Assembly (NCBI RefSeq): GCF_000009625.1
Contig: NC_002678.2
Span: forward strand, 1,984,001-2,048,000
Source of the DNA: Mesorhizobium japonicum MAFF 303099
GTDB taxonomy: Bacteria > Pseudomonadota > Alphaproteobacteria > Rhizobiales > Rhizobiaceae
Direction: 5' to 3'
Length of the DNA stretch: 64,000 bases
The notes below the pieces were generated by a model. That model worked only from the letters and a program-made list of their open reading frames with translations. It searched no databases and was not told where the DNA came from. The stretch's first letter is position 1, and every line of letters starts with the position of its first letter. Of the stretch, positions 9,490-16,083 are shown one piece after another. A program made the position numbers and the translations under genes.

Positions 9490-10143
9490 ATGATTGAACG
9501 TCTTGCCACCGGAAGTGCATTGCTTGGCGCAGCGCTTGCGAGGATTCAAGACGGCACGATGCGCTACACGTACAAGGGCGTGCCCACCTACAAAAATCCA
9601 TTCGATCTGGCGCTGTACCAAATGCTGCTTTGGCAGCAAAAGCCCCGGACATTGATCGAGATCGGCTCCAAATGGGGCGGCAGCGCGCTCTGGTTTGCCG
9701 ATATGATGTGCAGCTTCGGCGTCGACTGCGTCATTCACTCGATCGACATCACGCCGCCCTCGATCAGCGTACCGGGCGTGACGTTTCATCGTGGCGACGG
9801 TCGCGACCTGGCGGCAACCCTACCGGCGGATCTGATGGAGAGCCTCCCCAGGCCGATTTTCGTCATCGAGGACGCGGACCATCATTGCGAGACGACGCTC
9901 GCCGTGCTGCGCTTCTTCGATCGTTGGCTGGTTGCCGGAGAGTATATTGCCGTCGAGGACGGTATTGTAGACGATCTTTATGGTCCAGAATTTGTCGCCA
10001 GGCTGATGGGCGGCCCGCGTCGTGCGGTCGAGCTGTTCTTGCGCGATCGTGGGCAGAACTATGAAATCGATACCGGCCTTTGCGACCACTTCGGCACCAA
10101 TGTGACGTGGAACGTCAACGGCTATCTCCGTCGCGTTCGCTAA
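9490..10143 (+). CDS. CmcI/cephalosporin-hydroxylase-type methyltransferase
   Basis: A 217-residue protein of the CmcI family (PF04989), SAM-dependent O-methyltransferases acting on sugars and secondary metabolites. The SAM motif region is LIEIGSKWGGSALWFADMM at about 55-73, the next acidic site is HSIDIT near 92, and the metal/substrate part is FVIEDADHHCETT followed by YIAVEDGIVDDLYG. AGGA lies 8 bases before the ATG. It is convergent with the next gene, 6 bases apart, and both lie between a copy of the tetR 3' end and tetR itself. It is somewhat less GC-rich than its surroundings. Likely substrate: a surface glycan or metabolite sugar; this is inference. Confidence 0.8.
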   Translation: MIERLATGSALLGAALARIQDGTMRYTYKGVPTYKNPFDLALYQMLLWQQKPRTLIEIGSKWGGSALWFADMMCSFGVDCVIHSIDITPPSISVPGVTFHRGDGRDLAATLPADLMESLPRPIFVIEDADHHCETTLAVLRFFDRWLVAGEYIAVEDGIVDDLYGPEFVARLMGGPRRAVELFLRDRGQNYEIDTGLCDHFGTNVTWNVNGYLRRVR

Positions 10144-10149
10144 CAACGC

Positions 10150-10938
10150 TCATTCCTTGCGCCACCAGGATCCGGTCCAGTCGACCTCTTGCATCGGCGC
10201 CGTGATGCCGTGTTTATCGCGAAAATCGATCACCGCGCGCCGGCATGGATCGAGGGCGCGATCGTCGATGATGACGACACCGCCCCGGGACAATTTGGGG
10301 TAAAGGGAATTCAGCGCCACAATGGTCGACTCGTACAGGTCGCCGTCGAGCCGCAGCAGCGCGAACGGCCCGGCGGACAGCGACGGCAGCGTGTCGCTGA
10401 ACATCCCTTCCACGAACACGACCTGCTCGTCGAGCAGCCCATAGCGTGAGAAATTGTCCTTGACCGTCTGCAGCGAGACGGCCAGTTCCTTGAACTCATG
10501 CAGGTCCCATCCGGTATCCCGGGGATAGAGCTCCACGTTTGGCGCCGGCAGGCCGGCAAACGAGTCAGCGACATAGACCTTGCGGTCATGGATCTGGTTC
10601 GCGGCAAGAACGCCGCGCATCAGGATGCAGCAGCCACCGCGCCAGACGCCCGTTTCGATGAAGTCGCCAACGATGCCGTCGTCCAGCACCTGTTGCGACA
10701 GCTGGCGCAAGTTCTCGAGGCGCGCCTGGCCGACCATCGTGTGAGCCTGCGTTGGCCAATCCTTGCCGATCGCGCGGGTTTTCGGGTTGAACGGCTCGAC
10801 CACCATCGGCCGAACCCCCGGGTTGATGGCGGGATCCTGGTAAATGGTGTTGAGCAATATCCTGACCAGGAGATCAAGATACAATTCCCGCGCTGCTGGG
10901 GTTGAATCTTTGACTGTCGTCATCATCCGGCTCTTCAT
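10150..10938 (-). CDS. TylF/MycF-type O-methyltransferase
   Basis: A 262-residue protein of the macrocin-O-methyltransferase family (PF05711). Diagnostic stretches are GVRPMVVEPFNP, GDFIETGVWRGGCCILMRG (SAM site), VYVADSFAGLP, FALLRLDGDLYESTIVALNSLYPKLSRGGVVIIDD (catalytic and metal-binding acids) and a C-terminal tryptophan pair. Family members methylate sugar hydroxyls in macrolides and in cell-surface glycans. The ATG at 10938 is preferred to a TTG at 10980, which would need an unusual start, though the ribosome site is weak. It converges on the CmcI-type gene; the two may act on the same sugar-containing product. Confidence 0.82.
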   Translation of the reverse strand: MKSRMMTTVKDSTPAARELYLDLLVRILLNTIYQDPAINPGVRPMVVEPFNPKTRAIGKDWPTQAHTMVGQARLENLRQLSQQVLDDGIVGDFIETGVWRGGCCILMRGVLAANQIHDRKVYVADSFAGLPAPNVELYPRDTGWDLHEFKELAVSLQTVKDNFSRYGLLDEQVVFVEGMFSDTLPSLSAGPFALLRLDGDLYESTIVALNSLYPKLSRGGVVIIDDRALDPCRRAVIDFRDKHGITAPMQEVDWTGSWWRKE

Positions 10939-10997
10939 TGCCCCGATCTGCCACGTTCGCGAATCCGCGCGACGCGTCAACCTTCAACGTCAAGCCA

Positions 10998-11636
10998 CTA
11001 CGCTGTTGTCCCAGCATGCGCGAATGCGCCGCCGCGTTCCAGCCCCCTGATGAAGACGGCGACCAGCAGCTCGATCTGCTGGTCGATCTCGCCGGCCTGC
11101 CGGCGCACGGACCTGCCGGCGTAACCGCTGGTGACGATGCCATGCACGCTTGACCACAATGTGCGCGCGGCGATCCGGCGCGTGTCGTCGTCGAGGTCGA
11201 AATCGCCGCCGGCAAGCACGCCGGCAATGATCTCGAACAGCTGGTCGAGCCGCGCTTCGTAGGCGTCCGGCTCGGCCAGCGTCGGGCGGCGCCTGTTGAA
11301 GGCAAGCAGCGCCGGCCAGCTGCCGGGATGCCCCTCGACGAAGTTCACATAGGCGCCGGCCAGTGCCAGCAGGCGCTGACGCACATCGGTGATGCCGCGC
11401 TGGGAAAGATCCGCCATCGCCGCGGCCCCTGCGGCCCCCAGCCGGTCGAGCAGCCGCATGTTGACGGCACGATGCACCCCGTCGAGATCAGAAAACAGAT
11501 TGTAGACCGAGCCGACCGAGATGCCCGCCTGCTCGGCGATGGTCCTGGCCTTCAGATTGTCCATGCCGCCCTCGTTGAGCAGCACTTCGGCAATGGCCAA
11601 TACACGCTCGCCCGTTTCTTCCTTGTCCAGTGCCAT
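10998..11636 (-). CDS. TetR-family transcriptional regulator
   Basis: A 212-residue repressor. The helix-turn-helix is at about 15-55 (VLAIAEVLLNEGG, then TIAEQAGISVGSVYNLFSDLDGV); the rest is an all-helical ligand domain of the TetR_C type. The ATG at 11636 has an AAGGAT box about 6 bases upstream; the longer frame runs into the operator region. It is divergent from the PspA/YiaA genes, and three TGAAC-N3-GTTCA palindromes lie between them, so it most likely represses itself and those genes. Its final 17 codons occur a second time at 9181-9231. Confidence 0.9.
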   Translation of the reverse strand: MALDKEETGERVLAIAEVLLNEGGMDNLKARTIAEQAGISVGSVYNLFSDLDGVHRAVNMRLLDRLGAAGAAAMADLSQRGITDVRQRLLALAGAYVNFVEGHPGSWPALLAFNRRRPTLAEPDAYEARLDQLFEIIAGVLAGGDFDLDDDTRRIAARTLWSSVHGIVTSGYAGRSVRRQAGEIDQQIELLVAVFIRGLERGGAFAHAGTTA

Positions 11637-11721
11637 ATCAATCCTTGTGCATGCGCCTGCCTTGCGCGGCACGCTGCTTCGAACCGCGAATTCCCCCCAA
11701 TTTATCACATCCGGGATTTCG

Positions 11722-11791
11722 TGAACAGCGTTCAAAAGTCGCTTGAACAATGTTCATTTTCTGTTATGTTGACTTCGTGAACATCGTTCAC
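11722..11791. promoter_or_regulatory. Three TetR operator palindromes
   Basis: Three 13-bp palindromes of the form TGAACANNGTTCA lie at 11722-11734, 11744-11756 and 11778-11790; the last extends to GTGAACATCGTTCAC (11777-11791). They fill the space between tetR and the pspA-like gene. Centre spacings are 22 and 34 bases, about two and three helical turns. One copy overlaps the likely -35 box and one lies just after the likely -10 box of the rightward promoter, as expected for repression. Confidence 0.75.
11743..11770 (+). promoter_or_regulatory. Likely sigma-70 promoter of the pspA-like gene
   Basis: TTGAAC at 11743-11748 and TATGTT at 11765-11770, spacer 16 bases, 40 bases upstream of the ATG. 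The -35 box is part of the middle operator palindrome. Prediction only. Confidence 0.45.
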
Positions 11792-11810
11792 GCGACAAGG
11801 GAGAAGAACC

Positions 11811-12488
11811 ATGCTTAGCCTAATCAGAACATTGCTCGACGGCGCCGGCGCGCGGGCCGAGGACGGCTTGAAGGATCGCTTCGCCATCGACCTTCTGGCG
11901 CAGCGCATCCGCGACGCCGAGGCGGGTCTTGCCGCCGCCAAGCAGACACTTGCCTCACTCATCGTTCGCCAGCGCGCCGAGCAGGCCGGTCTCGACCAGC
12001 TCCAACGCCGCCACGCGGATCTGGAAAGCCGCACGCTCAGCGCGCTCGCCGCCGGCAACAACGGCCTGGCCGAAAGTGGCGCTGCTGCCATCGCCGAACT
12101 GGAGAATGAGCGCGAAGTCCGCCGCGCCACGGTGCAAAGCCTTGGCGAAAAGACGTTGCGGATGCGCGTTTCGGTGGAACGGGCGCATCGCCGCATCATC
12201 GACTTGAACCAGGGCATGATCTCGGCCCGCGCCATCGATGCCGAGCGCAAGGCGCAGTCACGCCTTGTCAGGTCGATCGGCCATTCGGCGAGCCTCAACG
12301 ATGCCGAGGAGCTTTTGGCCCACATCACGGGAGCCAGCGACCCGTTCGAGGAGGCCGGCATCCTCGACGAGATCGACGGCGAACTGCGTCACGAAGCGAT
12401 CCGCGACCGCCTCGCCAATGCCGGACACGGCCCGGCGGTGAAGGTGCGCGCCAAGGACGTGCTCGAGCGTCTGAAAGCCGTCAACTGA
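11811..12488 (+). CDS. PspA/IM30-family membrane-stress protein
   Basis: A 225-residue coiled-coil protein of the PspA/IM30/Vipp1 family, which polymerises on the inner membrane and limits proton leakage under envelope stress. Long helices with heptad character run from about 25 to 150 (for example ARDAEAGLAAAKQTL-like spacing and RLVRSIGHSASLNDAEELLAHI). GGGAGAAG precedes the ATG. Instead of the sigma-54/PspF control of enterobacteria, it sits next to a TetR repressor gene and three matching operators. It is followed after 63 bases by a YiaA/YiaB-type membrane protein gene, likely its partner. Confidence 0.85.
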   Translation: MLSLIRTLLDGAGARAEDGLKDRFAIDLLAQRIRDAEAGLAAAKQTLASLIVRQRAEQAGLDQLQRRHADLESRTLSALAAGNNGLAESGAAAIAELENEREVRRATVQSLGEKTLRMRVSVERAHRRIIDLNQGMISARAIDAERKAQSRLVRSIGHSASLNDAEELLAHITGASDPFEEAGILDEIDGELRHEAIRDRLANAGHGPAVKVRAKDVLERLKAVN

Positions 12489-12551
12489 AACCAGTCTTTG
12501 CAGACCTGATTTCCATCAACCCAACCATCGCCAGATCAACGGAAAACTCCA

Positions 12552-12812
12552 ATGAACGCCAATCAGACCTACATCATGTTCAACACCGCCTCGGTCGGTG
12601 CCGCCTATTTCATGCTCGGCCTGTCGCTGTGGCTGGCGCCGGTCGACCTGTCGACCAAGGGCTACTGGGCCATGGGTATCCTGCTGCTCACGGGCAGCCT
12701 GGTGAACCTGGTCAAATACCGCACCGATGAGCGCCTGTCGGCCGAGATGAGCGCCAAGATCGAAAAGGCCCGCAACGAAAAGCTGATCAGCGAATATGTC
12801 GGCAAGGAATGA
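12552..12812 (+). CDS. YiaA/YiaB-family inner membrane protein
   Basis: An 86-residue protein matching the YiaAB two-helix domain (PF05360). Two hydrophobic segments are visible, about 13-30 (ASVGAAYFMLGLSLWLAP) and 39-56 (YWAMGILLLTGSLVNLV), followed by a charged amphipathic tail rich in Lys and Glu. Members are known from stress operons but have no defined biochemistry. It is the second gene after the TetR-controlled promoter, and a strong terminator follows directly. It probably anchors or senses with the PspA-like protein at the membrane (inference). Confidence 0.85.
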   Translation: MNANQTYIMFNTASVGAAYFMLGLSLWLAPVDLSTKGYWAMGILLLTGSLVNLVKYRTDERLSAEMSAKIEKARNEKLISEYVGKE

Positions 12813-12829
12813 TCCACATCGCCCTGACG

Positions 12830-12859
12830 AAAAAAGCCCGGGTCGCCCCGGGCTTTTTT
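12830..12859. terminator. Bidirectional rho-independent terminator
   Basis: Perfect stem GCCCGGG (12836-12842) and CCCGGGC (12847-12853), loop TCGC, flanked by six A on the left and six T on the right. It ends the PspA/YiaA operon and, read on the other strand, the convergent PadR gene. Confidence 0.92.
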
Positions 12860-12879
12860 CTGCGTTTATAGCGCCTGGC

Positions 12880-13572
12880 TCAACGGTGCGTCAGCGCTTC
12901 CAGCGCTTCGGCAGCGGCTTCGAGGACGGCGATCGCCTCGGCCTGCTTTTCGGCCGGGGCATCGACGATCTCGCCGAGCGCCGCGCGCAGGCGGTGGCGG
13001 ATGGCGCGGAATTCGTCGCGCGTTTCCGAACGCTCGCCGCGGCCGCCCCGGCCACCGCGACGGTCCTCGTCATCGTCGTTCCAGCCGAACCAGTCGCGTG
13101 CCTTGGCCATCTTGCGGCCAAAGCGTTCGAGGTGGTCGAGGACGCCGTCGATCATCTCGCGATTGTCGGCAAGATGCGCCTGCCCGGCCTCGGTGATGGA
13201 AAACACCTTCTTGTTGCCTTCGCTCGACGAGACGGCATAGCCGGCCTCTTCCAGGAAAGTCAGCGTCGGGTAGACCACGCCCGGGCTCGGGCTGTAGATG
13301 CCGCTGGTGCGCTCTTCCAGCGCCTTGATGATGTCGTAGCCATGGCGCGGCGCCTCGGCCAGCAGCGACAGCGTGATCAGCTTGAGGTCGCCGTCGGCCA
13401 GCATGCGGCCGGCGCGGAACATGTCGCCCGGGCCGCCGCGTCCGCCACCACGACCGCCATGGCCGAACGGGCCAAAGCCGCCGCCCCCTCTGCCACCGAA
13501 CTTGCCGGCCATGTGCATGAACATGCGCTCGCCGAAATGGCCGCGCCCGAAATGATGACTATCCTTGTGCAT
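12880..13572 (-). CDS. PadR-family regulator with Gly/His-rich head
   Basis: A 230-residue PadR regulator. The N-terminal 50 residues are unusual, rich in His, Gly, Arg and Phe (HFGRGHFGERMFMHMAGK, then poly-Gly). The PadR winged helix follows at about 60-140 (LKLITLSLLAEAPRHGYDIIKALEE, SPGVVYPTLTFLEEAGYAVSS), then a helical dimerisation arm. The His-rich head could bind a metal. Repeated palindromic boxes directly upstream suggest autoregulation; no obvious partner gene lies next to it, since the next gene upstream is on the same strand. It ends at a shared terminator. Confidence 0.9.
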   Translation of the reverse strand: MHKDSHHFGRGHFGERMFMHMAGKFGGRGGGGFGPFGHGGRGGGRGGPGDMFRAGRMLADGDLKLITLSLLAEAPRHGYDIIKALEERTSGIYSPSPGVVYPTLTFLEEAGYAVSSSEGNKKVFSITEAGQAHLADNREMIDGVLDHLERFGRKMAKARDWFGWNDDDEDRRGGRGGRGERSETRDEFRAIRHRLRAALGEIVDAPAEKQAEAIAVLEAAAEALEALTHR

Positions 13573-13590
13573 TGATTGCTCCTTGCGTTC

Positions 13591-13659
13591 TATCTTACGA
13601 TATATCTTAATTAGGCGCGTGTTCTCGTAGAGTCAAGATATATCTTACGATGTATCTGA
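13591..13659. promoter_or_regulatory. Repeated PadR operator candidates
   Basis: A 19-bp box TATCTTACGATATATCTTA at 13591-13609 recurs with two changes at 13641-13659, 50 bases away in direct orientation. A perfect palindrome AAGATATATCTT overlaps the second copy (13635-13646). AT-rich TATCTTA-type boxes stand out in this GC-rich DNA and lie directly upstream of the padR gene, so autoregulation is likely. Confidence 0.65.
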
Positions 13660-13732
13660 ATGCGGCGCCAGCCCGATCGACCTGCCGGTCCGGGGTCTTG
13701 TCGTTGCAGACGATGGAATTGGATGGGTTCGG

Positions 13733-14125
13733 CTACCAGCGGCCCTTGCGCCGGTTCCAGGCGTAGAGCAGGTCGGCGAAGCGATCATAGGCAAAGCGCG
13801 TCAGCGGCAAGGCCATCGGATTGCCGAAAAGCGTGGCCAGCCAGCCCTCGCCTTGTGTCGCCTGCCATATGGCAATCGCGACATCGGCGCCGACCAGCAG
13901 CCGGCCGGCCGCGTCGGTGGCGTGCAGCCGGCGGCGGATGTCTTCCAGCGACGCGCCAAAACGGCCAAGTGCGGCCGGCTCCAGATTGATGTCGCGAAAC
14001 TCGATCCGCCCTGCCTGGACCGCTTCGATCAGCCGCCGCTTTTGCCAGCTGATGCCCGCATCGCAGACAGGGCAACGCGTGTTGTACCAGACGGTCAGTT
14101 CAGGCTTGGGCGTTTGCTTGAGCAT
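13733..14125 (-). CDS. DCC-family (DUF393) thiol-disulfide oxidoreductase-like protein
   Basis: A 130-residue protein of the DUF393/DCC family. It begins with the signature LTVWYNTRCPVCDAGISW, with a CPVC redox motif near residues 18-21, and continues with the family's IEFRDINLEP and VGADVAIAIWQA segments. The fold is thioredoxin-like; cellular targets are unknown. The ATG at 14125 follows the EamA-transporter stop by 13 bases, so the two are probably cotranscribed; longer starts would overlap that gene. Third in an apparent leftward run. Confidence 0.8.
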   Translation of the reverse strand: MLKQTPKPELTVWYNTRCPVCDAGISWQKRRLIEAVQAGRIEFRDINLEPAALGRFGASLEDIRRRLHATDAAGRLLVGADVAIAIWQATQGEGWLATLFGNPMALPLTRFAYDRFADLLYAWNRRKGRW

Positions 14126-14138
14126 GATCTTGGCGTGC

Positions 14139-15200
14139 TCAGCCGTGGCTATGCCGATGATGCAGGTCTGGATAGTGCGGATGCCGGTGGCGCATCGGCG
14201 CATGACGGTGCCAATGCGAATGCGGCTCGCTCACCGGCCCGTCATGATCGTGCTGGTGGTGCTCGTCATGCACATGGCTGTGCTCATGTTCCAGCGCCTC
14301 ATGGTCGTGCTCGTGCTCATGGCGTTCCGACAGATGCAGCCACAGGCCGACGCCCATCAGAAGCCCCGCGACCACCAGTTTGAAGGTGACGGCATCGCCC
14401 AGCATGACGATGGCCAGCAGCGCGCCGATGAACGGAGCGAGCGAATAATAGGCGCCTGTGCGCGCCGTCCCGAGATGGCGCAGCGCCAGGATGAACATCG
14501 CCAGGCTGACGCCGATGCCGAGGAAGCCGACCGCGGCCGTGGCCGCGACAATCGACATCGCGGGAAACGACGCCCCGGCGGCAAGCGCCAACCCGACATT
14601 GGCCGCACCCGCCACCAGGCCTTTCAGCATGGCGATCACCACGGGGTCGGTGGCCGAGATCCTGCGCGTGAAATTGTTGTCCAGCCCCCAGGCCACGCAA
14701 GCCCCCGCCACCAGCAGGGCGCCCGGGTTGAAAGCAATGCCGCCGCCGTCCCACGACAACAGCACCGCGCCCGCGAGAATGGCGAAGGCGCCAAAAAGCA
14801 GGCGCCGGTCGACATTCTCGCGATAGACGAGCCAGGCGATCGCCATCGTCGCCAGCCCTTCCAGGTTGAGCAGCAGCGCTGAACTGGATGCCGTGTTGCG
14901 GCTGAGGCCGAACATCAACAGCACCGGCGCGAGGATGCCACCCATGCCGATTGCCAGGGCCAGCCAGGGGATATCCCGGGCGGCCAGTTGCGCTTCACCA
15001 GCCGCCGCCTGCTTGCCGCCAAGCAAGCGATAGAGAGCGAGGCCGAGACCGGCGCCGAGATAGAGCAGTCCGGCCAGCATGAAGGGGTTCACGGCATCGA
15101 GCAGCAGCTTGGAAAGCGGCGGGGTCGCGCCGAACAGAGCGGCCGAGCCAAGGGCGAGCGGTACGCCGGGCCAAAGATGCGAATGTGTTTCGGACATCAT
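14139..15200 (-). CDS. EamA/DMT-family transporter with His-rich tail
   Basis: A 353-residue drug/metabolite-type transporter with about ten hydrophobic segments in two EamA halves (roughly 14-145 and 155-285; for example LALGSAALFGATPPLSKLLLD and TARTGAYYSLAPFIGALLAIV). After the last membrane helix come about 65 residues holding roughly 24 histidines plus many Asp and Glu, in HEHEH, HDEHHQH and RHRHPHY patterns. Such tails buffer or sense zinc, nickel or cobalt in metal transporters but are unusual in EamA proteins. Two adjacent ATGs (15200, 15197) are both possible. It overlaps no other gene and is followed by the DCC protein gene. Confidence 0.87.
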   Translation of the reverse strand: MMSETHSHLWPGVPLALGSAALFGATPPLSKLLLDAVNPFMLAGLLYLGAGLGLALYRLLGGKQAAAGEAQLAARDIPWLALAIGMGGILAPVLLMFGLSRNTASSSALLLNLEGLATMAIAWLVYRENVDRRLLFGAFAILAGAVLLSWDGGGIAFNPGALLVAGACVAWGLDNNFTRRISATDPVVIAMLKGLVAGAANVGLALAAGASFPAMSIVAATAAVGFLGIGVSLAMFILALRHLGTARTGAYYSLAPFIGALLAIVMLGDAVTFKLVVAGLLMGVGLWLHLSERHEHEHDHEALEHEHSHVHDEHHQHDHDGPVSEPHSHWHRHAPMRHRHPHYPDLHHRHSHG

Positions 15201-15223
15201 CTCACCCTATGACAGCGCGCATG

Positions 15224-15493
15224 TCATTTGCCGCGCATGGCCGCCTTTGGCCCGACGCATTTGTTGTCGCGAAACAGCGCCCATTCTTCGCACAGGCGCC
15301 CTTTGGGCAACCGGCAAAATCCGTATTCGTTGCCAGCCCTGTCCTTCCTGATCACCAGGCGCCCGCCGATCTCGCCGCAATGGACGGATGCCGGATTGGC
15401 AATGCCGACTGGTTTTTGCGCGGCGGCGCCGGCGGCGAACGGCATCGACGACATCAAGGCAAGGCCGGCAGCCAATATCGAGAATTTCTTCAT
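15224..15493 (-). CDS. Exported DUF333-family protein
   Basis: An 89-residue protein with a Sec signal peptide (MKKFSILAAGLALMSSMPFAAGAAA) and one DUF333 domain: NPASVHCGEIGGRLVIRKD, then GNEYGFCRLPKGRLCEEWALFR. Four cysteines in the domain probably form disulfides in the periplasm. DUF333 proteins are often labelled haemolysin-like, but without real evidence. A GGGA box lies about 8 bases before the ATG. It lies 23 bases upstream of the EamA gene, on the same strand. Confidence 0.8.
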   Translation of the reverse strand: MKKFSILAAGLALMSSMPFAAGAAAQKPVGIANPASVHCGEIGGRLVIRKDRAGNEYGFCRLPKGRLCEEWALFRDNKCVGPKAAMRGK

Positions 15494-15596
15494 CGCGATC
15501 CCACTGGCCGCAGTCTATCACGGCGAAGCGCCCTGTCCTGCGGCAAAGCGCCGTCAGGTCGGGTACCCAGGTTATCGCCTTCGAACCTGCCGCTTG

Positions 15597-15890
15597 CTAT
15601 CCAAGCGACGAGATGATCTCGCGGTAGGCGAATTCGGGGAAGGCTTTCAGTGTCCGCGTCCTGACATTGCCGGCCGCCGCCAGCATCAGCGAGAAACGCG
15701 CCAAGACCGCATCGTCGGGTGCTTCGACCACCGCCACCATGTCGTATTCACCCATCGTCAGGTAGAACGCCTTGAACGAACCGCCCATGTCGCCCAGTTG
15801 CTTCCTGGCGGCATCGAGCCGCTTCGGCGAATCACGCACACTTTTGGCGCCCTGCTCCGTCCAGTTCATCAGCACGATGTAGGTTGTCAT
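15597..15890 (-). CDS. GYD-domain protein
   Basis: A 97-residue protein of the GYD family (PF08734), a small ferredoxin-like alpha/beta fold. It opens MTTYIVLMNWTEQGAKSV and contains the name-giving motif as GEYDMVAVVEAPDD near residue 48. A very good GGAGGT ribosome-binding site lies 7 bases before the ATG at 15890; the longer frame lacks one. Biochemical role unknown. The next gene on this strand is 103 bases downstream (DUF333). Confidence 0.82.
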   Translation of the reverse strand: MTTYIVLMNWTEQGAKSVRDSPKRLDAARKQLGDMGGSFKAFYLTMGEYDMVAVVEAPDDAVLARFSLMLAAAGNVRTRTLKAFPEFAYREIISSLG

Positions 15891-16037
15891 GCACACCTCC
15901 CTCCGGGGCCACGGAGCACGGCGGTAGGGAGTGACCTCCGCCGGGGCGGGCATCCGGCTTATCGCCCTGAAAACGCATCCGACTTGGAAAGTATCCTCCC
16001 GAAGGGAGTGAGCCGCAAGAGCGCGTGCCACAAACGA

Positions 16038-16060
16038 AAAAGGGCGCCAGTGGCGCCCTT
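16038..16060 (-). terminator. Terminator of rpoD
   Basis: Nine-base stem AAGGGCGCC (16040-16048) and GGCGCCCTT (16052-16060) with a 3-nt loop. On the minus strand the stem is followed by a short run of T. It begins 24 bases after the rpoD stop codon. Confidence 0.85.
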
Positions 16061-16083
16061 GTTGGTCTTGCTGTCGGTATGTC

